Below, in pieces: positions 57,009 through 64,000 of a stretch of DNA of 64,000 nt. The stretch is from Streptomyces camponoticapitis (GTDB taxonomy: Bacteria; Actinomycetota; Actinomycetes; Streptomycetales; Streptomycetaceae). Location: assembly GCF_014646115.1 (NCBI RefSeq), contig NZ_BMMV01000011.1, positions 1-64,000 on the forward strand, written 5' to 3'. The notes under the pieces were generated by a model. The model was not told where the DNA came from. It saw only the letters and a program-made list of their open reading frames with translations, and made no database searches. Made by a program: the position numbers and the translations under genes. Numbering within the stretch: the stretch's first letter is position 1; every line of letters begins with the position of its first letter.

Positions 57009-59720
57009 GTGGCTGAGACAGCATCGAAGAAGACCGCAGACAACCGTCCTCGCCTGCTCCTCATGGACGGGCACTCCTTGGCGTACCGGGCGTTCTTCGC
57101 GCTGCCCGCGGAGAATTTCACCACCAGCTCCGGGCAGCCGACGAACGCCTTCTACGGCTTCGCCTCGATGTTGGCCAACACTCTGCGTGACGAGGCGCCC
57201 ACGCACTTCGCGGTGGCCTTCGACGTCTCACGCAAGACGTGGCGCTCGGAGGAGTTCCCCGAGTACAAGGCCAACCGCTCCAAGACGCCCGACGAGTTCA
57301 AGGGCCAGGTCGAGCTGATCGGCGAACTGCTGGACGCGATGAACGCGCACCGGTTCGCCATCGACGGCTTCGAGGCGGACGACGTCATCGCCACCCTCGC
57401 CACCCAGGCCGAGGAAGCGGGCTTCGAGGTCCTCATCGTCACCGGCGACCGGGACTCCTTCCAGCTCATCAGCGAGCACACCACGGTGCTGTATCCCACC
57501 AAGGGCGTCTCCGAACTGACCCGCTTCACCCCGGAGAAGGTCCAGGAGAAGTACGGACTGACCCCCGCGCAGTATCCGGACTTCGCCGCCCTGCGCGGCG
57601 ACCCGTCGGACAACCTCCCCGGCATCCCCGGTGTCGGCGAGAAGACGGCCGCGAAGTGGATCAACCAGTTCGGTTCCTTCGCCGAGCTCGTGGAGCGCGC
57701 CGAGGAGGTCAAGGGCAAGGTCGGGCAGAATCTGCGCGAGCACCTGCCCTCGGTCAAGCTCAACCGCCATCTCACCGAGCTCGTGCGCACCGTCGAGCTG
57801 ACGAAGACCGCGCAGGACCTGGAGCGCGCTCCGTACGACCGGACGGCTGTCACCGGTGTGCTCGACGTCCTGGAGATCCGCAATCCGAGCCTGCGCGAGC
57901 GGCTGCTCGGTGTGGACCCCGGCGCCGTCGAGGACGAGGCCCCGGCCCCCGAGGCGGGCATCGAGCTCGACGGCAGGGTCCTGGTCTCCGGCGAGCTGGC
58001 GCCCTGGCTCGCCGAGCACGGCGACGAGCCGCTGGGCGTCGCTCTCGTCGACACCTGGGCGCTCGGCACGGGCAGCATCAGCGAGGTCGCGCTGGCCGCC
58101 GCCGACGGCGCCGCCGCCTGGTTCGACACCACCCAGCTCGACGAGGCCGACGAGAAGGCCTTCTCCGCCTGGCTCGCCGCGGCGGACCACCCCAAGGTGC
58201 TGCACAACGCGAAGAGCGCCATGCGGGTCGCCCCCGAGCACGGCTGGCAGATCGGCGGCGTCACCATGGACACCGCGCTCGCCGCGTATCTGGTCAAGCC
58301 CGGCCGCCGTTCCTTCGCGCTCGACGCCCTCGCCGTCGAATACCTCGGACGCGAACTCGCCCCGGCCGCCGCCGGCGACGGACAGCTCGCCTTCGGCAGC
58401 GACGACCAGGCCGAGGCGGACGCACTGATGACGCAGGCGCGCGCCGTGCTCGATCTCGGCGAGGCCTTCACCGGACGGCTGGAGGAGGTCGGGGCCACCC
58501 GCCTGCTCCAGGACATCGAGCTGCCCACCTCCGCCCTCCTCGCCAAACTGGAGCGCAACGGCATCTGGGCCGACCAGCCCCATCTGGTCGCCCTGGAGCA
58601 GCAGTTCGCCGCCGCGGTCCAGCAGGCCGTCAAGGAGGCGCACGCGTCGGTCGGCCACGAGTTCAACCTCGGCTCGCCCAAGCAGCTCCAGGAAGTCCTC
58701 TTCGGCGAGCTGGCCCTGCCCAAGACCAAGAAGACCAAGACCGGTTACACGACGGACGCCGACGCGCTGGCCTGGCTCGCCGCGCAGACCGAGCACGAAC
58801 TGCCCGTCCTGATGCTGCGCCACCGCGAGCAGGCAAGGCTCCGGGTCACCGTCGAGGGCCTGGTCAAGATGATCGCGGCCGACGGCCGTATCCACACGAC
58901 CTTCAGCCAGACGGTGGCGGCGACCGGCCGGCTCTCCTCCACCGACCCCAACCTGCAGAACGTGCCGGTGCGCACCGACGAGGGCCGGGCGATCCGCCGC
59001 GGGTTCGTCGTCGGCGAGGGCTACGAGTCGCTGATGACCGCCGACTACAGCCAGATCGAGCTGCGCGTCATGGCGCATCTGTCCGAGGACGCCGGTCTGA
59101 TCGAGGCGTTCACCTCCGGCGAGGACCTGCACACCACCGTCGCCTCCCAGGTCTTCGGTGTGGAGCGGGCCGCCGTCACCCCCGACATGCGCCGCAAGAT
59201 CAAGGCGATGTCGTACGGACTGGCGTACGGCCTCTCGGCGTTCGGGCTCTCCCAGCAGCTGAACATCGAGGCGGCCGAGGCGCGCGGCCTGATGGACACC
59301 TTCTTCGAGCGCTTCGGCGGCGTACGGGACTATCTCCAGCGAGCGGTCGAAGAGGCGAGGGCCACGGGCTACACGGAGACGATGCTCGGCCGCCGGCGCT
59401 ATCTCCCGGACCTCAACAGCGACAACCGTCAGCGCCGTGAGATGGCCGAGCGGATGGCGCTCAACGCCCCGATCCAGGGCACGGCCGCGGACATCGTGAA
59501 GGTCGCGATGCTCCGGGTCGACTCGGCGCTGACCGGGGCCGGGCTGGCCTCACGCATGCTCCTCCAGGTCCACGACGAAATCGTGCTGGAGATCGCCCCT
59601 GGTGAGCGGGAGCGGGTCGAGGAGCTGGTGATCCGCGAGATGGCCGCGGCGACCGAGCTGCGGGCGCCGCTGGACGTCTCCGTGGGCGTCGGCCCGGACT
59701 GGGACTCGGCCGCCCACTGA
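57009..59720 (+). CDS. polA: DNA polymerase I
   Basis: A 903-aa replication and repair polymerase. Residues about 1-290 are the 5'-3' exonuclease (LLLMDGHSLAYRAFFALP, KTPDEFKGQVELI, VTGDRDSFQLI, GDPSDNLPGIPGVGEKTA). Residues about 310-490 have the 3'-5' exonuclease fold without its acidic metal ligands, as usual in actinobacteria. The polymerase domain shows DPNLQNVPVRTDEGRAIRRGFV, MTADYSQIELRVMAHLS, the O-helix RRKIKAMSYGLAYGLSAFGL and LQVHDEIVLE. GTG at 57009 is chosen; the longer frame upstream overlaps the divergent promoter region. Confidence 0.97.
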   Translation: MAETASKKTADNRPRLLLMDGHSLAYRAFFALPAENFTTSSGQPTNAFYGFASMLANTLRDEAPTHFAVAFDVSRKTWRSEEFPEYKANRSKTPDEFKGQVELIGELLDAMNAHRFAIDGFEADDVIATLATQAEEAGFEVLIVTGDRDSFQLISEHTTVLYPTKGVSELTRFTPEKVQEKYGLTPAQYPDFAALRGDPSDNLPGIPGVGEKTAAKWINQFGSFAELVERAEEVKGKVGQNLREHLPSVKLNRHLTELVRTVELTKTAQDLERAPYDRTAVTGVLDVLEIRNPSLRERLLGVDPGAVEDEAPAPEAGIELDGRVLVSGELAPWLAEHGDEPLGVALVDTWALGTGSISEVALAAADGAAAWFDTTQLDEADEKAFSAWLAAADHPKVLHNAKSAMRVAPEHGWQIGGVTMDTALAAYLVKPGRRSFALDALAVEYLGRELAPAAAGDGQLAFGSDDQAEADALMTQARAVLDLGEAFTGRLEEVGATRLLQDIELPTSALLAKLERNGIWADQPHLVALEQQFAAAVQQAVKEAHASVGHEFNLGSPKQLQEVLFGELALPKTKKTKTGYTTDADALAWLAAQTEHELPVLMLRHREQARLRVTVEGLVKMIAADGRIHTTFSQTVAATGRLSSTDPNLQNVPVRTDEGRAIRRGFVVGEGYESLMTADYSQIELRVMAHLSEDAGLIEAFTSGEDLHTTVASQVFGVERAAVTPDMRRKIKAMSYGLAYGLSAFGLSQQLNIEAAEARGLMDTFFERFGGVRDYLQRAVEEARATGYTETMLGRRRYLPDLNSDNRQRREMAERMALNAPIQGTAADIVKVAMLRVDSALTGAGLASRMLLQVHDEIVLEIAPGERERVEELVIREMAAATELRAPLDVSVGVGPDWDSAAH

Positions 59721-59753
59721 GGGCGGGCCCCGCGTCGTACCCCGCTCAGGGGT

Positions 59754-60623
59754 TCAGCGCGATCCCGTACGTGAACGGTCCGGGGCCGTCGGGCCGTTCG
59801 CGGCGGGCGGCGCCACCGGCTTCGTGCGGGCGGCGCGCAGCCGCATGCCTGTTCCGTACAGCACGAGTCCCGCAGCCAGCCCCGCCCCGGCGCCGAAGCA
59901 GAGCGTCGGAATGACGTCCAACGGCGTCGACACCTGCCCGTGGTAGTCGTACCAACGGATGAACCGGTGCGCCATGGCGGCCAGCGCGCACCCCGCGAGC
60001 AGCGCGTAGGCGACGGCCCTCTCGCGCCGTACGAGCACGGGCACCGAGGCAGGCGCGGGCGACCGGGGCAGCCGCCGCACGGCGGAGACCGTGAACCAGC
60101 AGAGCGCCACCAGAGCCAGCGCCGAACTGCCGTACTGCGTGTAGGTGTACAGCGGGAAGCCGGCGACGACCTCCCCCAGAACGGGCACCATCCGGGTGCC
60201 CCACCGGTCGATGTGCGTGAACGCGTCCCACACCACATGGGTGGACGCGCCGAGCACCGCCGAGACGTAGAACCGGGCGGCGAGCGCCCCCCTTCGTCCA
60301 CCGCGCCGGTCGGGTCCTCGTACGAAGGCGTGCGCCCGTCCCTGCCAGGCGGCGGGCAGCAGCGCGAGCACCGGTTCACGCAGAATCAGCCAGATACCCA
60401 CGAGGACCGCGGCGATGACGACGTCGACGGTGAACAGGCCCGGTGCGCCGTGCGTCACCTCGCCGAACTCCATGGCGGCGGGCACGGCGGTCGCGGCGAA
60501 GTACGTCATGTCGGGTGCCATCGAGCCGGCGACGAGCGCGGAGGCGAGCAGCGGCCCCCGTGACCTGCCGTCCCGTCCGATGCCAGGCAGCACCGCGGCG
60601 GCATGGCTCAACGTGAAAGGCAT
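59754..60623 (-). CDS. DUF4184-family integral membrane protein
   Basis: A 289-aa protein with six or seven hydrophobic segments. It begins MPFTLSHAAAVLPG, the DUF4184 mark (His in the first helix), followed by SALVAGSMAPDMTYF and VLGASTHVVWDAFTHIDRWG, where His and Asp residues recall membrane-bound metal-dependent hydrolases. Function unknown. ATG at 60623 follows AGGGGGACC; the longer frame upstream is not supported. It is convergent with polA. Confidence 0.85.
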   Translation of the reverse strand: MPFTLSHAAAVLPGIGRDGRSRGPLLASALVAGSMAPDMTYFAATAVPAAMEFGEVTHGAPGLFTVDVVIAAVLVGIWLILREPVLALLPAAWQGRAHAFVRGPDRRGGRRGALAARFYVSAVLGASTHVVWDAFTHIDRWGTRMVPVLGEVVAGFPLYTYTQYGSSALALVALCWFTVSAVRRLPRSPAPASVPVLVRRERAVAYALLAGCALAAMAHRFIRWYDYHGQVSTPLDVIPTLCFGAGAGLAAGLVLYGTGMRLRAARTKPVAPPAANGPTAPDRSRTGSR

Positions 60624-60862
60624 GGCAGGTCCCCCTGGGGCGTGTCGTCGTTCAATCAGGCAGGGAACACGCCCACCTGGCACCGGGTCAGTATGAACGA
60701 CGCCCCTTCCCGGCCACCGGTTCGACGTACGGGAAGCCGGGAGGTGGCGAAGCGGTGAAAAGCGGTCACCACCCCGTGTGCGTACACAGGGAGTTGCCGT
60801 AGGGTCGCCTGAGTCCTCGCGCTGGGAGCGCGAACAGCTGTTCATCGGGAGGGACCAGACGT

Positions 60863-62542
60863 ATGGCAGCGCAATTCGGCCGCCGGCTCCGCAGAGGGGC
60901 GACCACCACCGCGGTCGCCGCACTCGCGGTCGCCGCACTCTCCGCCTCACAGGCCCCGGCGATAGTCTCCGGTGGTGGTGACGGCGGCGGAAAGCAGGCG
61001 TCCGGATCGAGCGTGCCGGACGGGGACGGCTCGGCCTCCGGAGACTCCTCGTACCACACGGATCTCCCGCCGCTGAACACCCCGAACAAGCCAGCGGCCT
61101 CGATCGACCTGCCGGGCCTCGGCGGTGAATCGGAAGCGGGGATACCGGCCTCGGTGCTGGCCGCGTACAAGCAGGCCGAACAGAGCATCGCGATCACCAA
61201 CCCCGGCTGCAAACTGCCGTGGCAACTTCTCGCCGCGATCGGCAAGGTCGAGTCGGGCCAGGCGCGCGGCGGCAGGGTCGACGACGAGGGCACCACGCTC
61301 ACGCCCATCCTGGGCCCGGTGCTCAACGGTGTCGGCTTCGCCAACATCTCGGACACCGACAACGGTGAGTACGACGGGGACAAGACCCACGACCGTGCCG
61401 TGGGCCCGATGCAGTTCATTCCGTCCACCTGGGCCACCTGGGGCCAGGACGCGAACAGCGACGGCCGCAAGGACCCGAACAACATCTTCGACGCGGCGCT
61501 GGCCGCCGGCCGCTATCTCTGCGCCAACAACCGCGACCTGTCGGTGAAGTCCAATCTTGAGCAGGCGATACTCAGTTACAACCGTTCGAACGAGTATCTG
61601 GCGACAGTCCTGTCCTGGCTGGACTACTACAAGCGCGGCACCCACGAGGTGCCGGACGGCACCGGCGTGCTGCCCTCGGGGCCCGGCCCGCTGAACCCGG
61701 GCGGTTCAGGGAACTCCCCGAGCCCCGACCCGACTCCGCCGAACCCCGGCGGCTCCCCGAGCCCCCAGAACCCCGGCGACTCGCCGTCGCCCAAGCCGCC
61801 CAAGCCTCCGAAGCCCCCCAAGCCGCCGACGACGCCGCCGCCCACCACCCCCGCGCCCACCGTCCAGCGGCTGGAGAACGCGGGCACCGGGAAGCTGTCC
61901 GCCACGGCGGGCGGCGCGTTCGCGGAGCGCGTCTCGGTGCGCGGCGAGGACGCCAAGGGCAAGGTTGTCGGCAAGGTGGCCGTACGGTTCGAGATCGTCG
62001 GCGAGACCGACGCGACCTTCGCGGGCGGCGGGAAGCAGGCCACCGTCACCAGTGGCAGCGACGGGGTCGCCACGGCGCCCGCGCTCCAGGCGGGCGAGAA
62101 GACGGGCGACTTCACGGTGCGGGCGAGTGTCGTGGGCCGTACGGTCCCGGCCGTCGACTTCACGGCGACGGTCACCGAGCGCCGGGCGGACGCGGTCGTC
62201 CGGACCAGCGACAAGGAACTGACGGCGGCGCCGGGCGCGGAGTTCGCCGACACCGTCGAGGTCAAGGCCACCAACCAGGGCCAGACGGCCCCGGGTGTGG
62301 CGGTCAAGGCCACCATGATCAAGTCGGCCGACGACGCCTCTCCGGCCGACAAGGGCCCGTACTTCAAGGGCGCGGACGGTCAGCCGCTCAGGAGCCTGGA
62401 GGGTCTGAGGACGAACGACCAGGGCCTGCTGGTACTGCCGAAGATCTTCGCGGACGACGCCACGGGTACGTTCCTGCTGCAGATCGAGACGGCGGGCGGC
62501 GCGAAGGTGACGATCGAACTGAAGGTCGCCGCCCCCGCGTAG
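60863..62542 (+). CDS. Secreted lytic transglycosylase with Pro-rich linker and C-terminal repeats
   Basis: A 559-aa exported protein. Signal peptide about residues 1-33. The lytic transglycosylase domain (about 95-265) has Glu130 in AAIGKVESGQARGG and DRAVGPMQFIPSTWATWG, as in MltB-type enzymes that cleave peptidoglycan glycan strands. A Pro/Ser/Lys linker follows (about 270-330, with repeated KPPKPP units). The C-terminal about 220 residues form two similar beta-sandwich units (each beginning GKLSATAGGAFAERVSV or KELTAAPGAEFADTVEV), probably for wall attachment. ATG at 60863 follows GGGAGGGACC. Confidence 0.9.
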   Translation: MAAQFGRRLRRGATTTAVAALAVAALSASQAPAIVSGGGDGGGKQASGSSVPDGDGSASGDSSYHTDLPPLNTPNKPAASIDLPGLGGESEAGIPASVLAAYKQAEQSIAITNPGCKLPWQLLAAIGKVESGQARGGRVDDEGTTLTPILGPVLNGVGFANISDTDNGEYDGDKTHDRAVGPMQFIPSTWATWGQDANSDGRKDPNNIFDAALAAGRYLCANNRDLSVKSNLEQAILSYNRSNEYLATVLSWLDYYKRGTHEVPDGTGVLPSGPGPLNPGGSGNSPSPDPTPPNPGGSPSPQNPGDSPSPKPPKPPKPPKPPTTPPPTTPAPTVQRLENAGTGKLSATAGGAFAERVSVRGEDAKGKVVGKVAVRFEIVGETDATFAGGGKQATVTSGSDGVATAPALQAGEKTGDFTVRASVVGRTVPAVDFTATVTERRADAVVRTSDKELTAAPGAEFADTVEVKATNQGQTAPGVAVKATMIKSADDASPADKGPYFKGADGQPLRSLEGLRTNDQGLLVLPKIFADDATGTFLLQIETAGGAKVTIELKVAAPA

Positions 62543-62600
62543 CCCCTACCAGGAGCTCTGCCGCCGAGCACATACAGGCTGAGCGCGCCGACGAGCGAAC

Positions 62601-62631
62601 GCCGCCCCTCCGTCCCTGACGGAGGGGCGGC
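62601..62631 (+). terminator. Terminator after the transglycosylase gene
   Basis: GCCGCCCCTCCGTC (62601-62614) pairs exactly with GACGGAGGGGCGGC (62618-62631). It lies 59 nt after the stop codon. Confidence 0.8.
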
Positions 62632-62716
62632 GCCGGCTTGTTCGGCGTGCTTACGGGCTGCCGCCCGGGGCCTGCCCACGACTCCCGGGCCCGAAGGGCT
62701 GCGGGGGAGAGCATGG

Positions 62717-62919
62717 GTGCCGGGCGCCGTGAGCCGGGCGGGACTTCTGAGACACGGCCTGGGGCCCGCCCGCGGGGCTGATCCGGGGCGTCCGGCGCGG
62801 TGCGTCGCAAGGCGGAGAATCGGCCTCGTACCGGGCGTCCTTGGCCGACTTCTGCAACGCGGCGAGCGTGCGTGCCGGGCGCCCCGGGGCAGGCGGGACT
62901 TCGCGGACGCGCCCTGGGG
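62717..62919. repeat. Pair of imperfect 48-bp direct repeats in an intergenic region
   Basis: 62717-62764 and 62872-62919 align without gaps: both start GTGCCGGGCGCC, share GGCGGGACTTC in the middle and CCTGGGG near the end, with divergence between. They lie in the gene-free stretch 62543-62967, 155 bp apart. No coding potential is convincing there. They may be remnants of a dispersed intergenic element. Confidence 0.5.
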
Positions 62920-62967
62920 GTGTCTCGCCGGGCGCTCCCCGATCCGGCCTGATCCGAACGACAGACC

Positions 62968-64000
62968 CTAGCGCCGGTCCTTCAGGCGACGTGTCGCGAT
63001 CGCCTGGGTCGGGTCCTCCGGCCACGGGTGGCGCGGGTAACGCCCGCGCAGCTCCGCGCGTACCGCGCGGTAGCCCTCCCGCCAGAAGGACGCCAGATCC
63101 GCGGTGACGGCCGCGGGGCGCCCGGCGGGGGAGAGCAGATGGACCAGCACCGGCACGCCCGCGACCTTCGGTGTCTCCGTCATGCCGAACAACTCCTGGA
63201 GTTTCACGGCCAGTACGGGCTGCTCCCCGCCGTAGTCGACGCGTACGCGCGATCCGCTCGGCACCTGGAGGCGCTCCGGCGCCAGCTCGTCCAGCCGCCC
63301 CGCCTGCCCCGAGGACCACGGCAGCAGCCGCCGCAGCGCCTGGCCCGCCTCGATCCGCGCCAGGTCCGCGCGGCGCCGGGCCTTCGACAGCTCGGGTTCC
63401 AGCCAATCGTCGGCGCCGTCGAGCAGGGCCGCGTCCGAGACGTCCGGCCACGGAGAGCCCAACGCCCGGTGGAGAAAGCCCAGTCGCTCGCGCAGCGCCT
63501 CCGAGTCACGGGTCCAGTGCAGCAGGGCGCCGGGGCCCTCGCGCCGCAGACCCTCCAGCAGTGCCGCCCGCACCAGAGCCCGGTCGGGCCCGCGCAGCGG
63601 CCGCGCGGACAGTTCGATCGCGCCCAGCCGCCGCACCTGTCTGGCGACGACGTCACCGTCCTCCCAGCGCACCTCCTCGCCGGAGACCAGCAGATGCGCG
63701 GCGGCGTTCCGGGCGGTGTCCTCGTCGATGACGGCGGCCAGCCGCACCCGGGCGGAGGCCGCGGTCGGCGGCCGGTCCGCGACCGCGACGGCCAGCCACG
63801 GCGCGCTGCGGAGCCCGGACCCGTCGGCGAGTTCGGCGCCGGTCCCCGACGCCATGAGGAACGCGCCGCCGCCACGGGCGCGCGCCACGCGCTCGGGGAA
63901 GGCGTACGCGGCGACGACCCCGACGACGGCATCGTCGGCCGGCCCGTTCGCCTCGCCGTCCCCGTAGCCCCTCCGGCGGCCGTCGCCGTCGGCCTCGCCA
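62968..64000 (-). CDS. hrpB: ATP-dependent helicase HrpB, C-terminal part (partial at the right edge)
   Basis: The frame stays open to the end of the window, so only the last about 343 residues are seen; the helicase motifs lie outside. The visible part starts in the C-terminal helical region (AAYAFPERVARARGGGAFLMASG) and continues through HrpB hallmarks: WLEPELSKARRRADLARIEAGQALRRLLPW, RLDELAPERLQVPSGSRVRVDYGGEQPVLAVKLQELFG and the end PAAVTADLASFWREGYRAVRAELRGRYPRHPWPEDP. HrpB is a DEAH-box helicase probably acting on RNA. The actual start cannot be given. Confidence 0.92.
   Translation of the reverse strand, partial: GEADGDGRRRGYGDGEANGPADDAVVGVVAAYAFPERVARARGGGAFLMASGTGAELADGSGLRSAPWLAVAVADRPPTAASARVRLAAVIDEDTARNAAAHLLVSGEEVRWEDGDVVARQVRRLGAIELSARPLRGPDRALVRAALLEGLRREGPGALLHWTRDSEALRERLGFLHRALGSPWPDVSDAALLDGADDWLEPELSKARRRADLARIEAGQALRRLLPWSSGQAGRLDELAPERLQVPSGSRVRVDYGGEQPVLAVKLQELFGMTETPKVAGVPVLVHLLSPAGRPAAVTADLASFWREGYRAVRAELRGRYPRHPWPEDPTQAIATRRLKDRR

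Noticed and set aside
61660..61860. Short periodic repeats resembling a CRISPR or tandem array
   Set aside because: They encode the Pro/Lys/Ser linker of the transglycosylase in frame; no spacers or cas genes.

Overview
The window is high-GC actinomycete chromosome and reads as Streptomyces: Streptomyces griseus-type trypsin genes, an RNase Sa/barstar pair, many GTG and TTG starts, Tat-dependent secreted enzymes, and core neighbours (pyk, an ANTAR response regulator, a liv-type ABC transporter, polA) in an order I know from Streptomyces chromosomes. No database search was possible; all calls rest on motifs, lengths, spacing and knowledge of the families.

Layout. 1-14.9 kb is accessory and housekeeping: the tail of a probable IS5-family transposase, a DEAD-box RNA helicase, RNase Sa with its barstar-type inhibitor, an ankyrin/HEAT-repeat protein beside a zinc-metalloprotease-like protein, two tandem trypsin-like proteases with matching promoters, an internally deleted GH101 glycosidase remnant, a GH35 beta-galactosidase divergent from an AraC regulator, chorismate mutase and aminopeptidase N. 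15-20.9 kb holds a lone amino-acid N-hydroxylase, a Tat-secreted 5'-nucleotidase, a SIMPL-domain protein and pyruvate kinase.

21.0-45.9 kb is a complete-looking biosynthetic gene cluster, all on the minus strand, for an amicetin-type disaccharide nucleoside antibiotic (cytosine, p-aminobenzoate, alpha-methylserine, amicetose and amosamine). Cytosine: a MazG-like domain (CTP to CMP, inferred) and a CMP N-glycosidase. PABA: a fused aminodeoxychorismate synthase and a benzoate-CoA ligase (amiL type), joined to cytosine by a GNAT (amiF type). Methylserine: a SHMT-like enzyme, an A-PCP protein with a vestigial C domain, and a free-standing acyltransferase (amiR type). Sugars: RmlA, RmlB, 2,3-dehydratase, a severely shortened 3-ketoreductase, an E1-type 3-dehydratase, a 4-ketoreductase, an aminotransferase, an N-methyltransferase and two glycosyltransferases (one amiG type). 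A TetR regulator, an MFS exporter and an ABC-F ribosome-protection protein complete the set. The order agrees with the lettering of the amicetin cluster of Streptomyces vinaceusdrappus as I remember it.

Three near-identical 16-bp palindromes, each placed in exactly the same register over a -10 hexamer, precede the TetR operon, the aminotransferase operon and the ABC-F gene. They appear to define the cluster regulon, with two leaderless transcripts. The cluster lies between pyk and a tRNA gene plus the ANTAR regulator, which I recall as close neighbours in S. coelicolor.

46-64 kb returns to core genome: a tRNA with anticodon CAA and no long variable arm, the ANTAR response regulator, livFGMHK, a small membrane protein, a PaaI-type thioesterase, an FdhF-like molybdopterin oxidoreductase, polA, a DUF4184 membrane protein, a secreted lytic transglycosylase, and the 3' part of hrpB running off the right edge.
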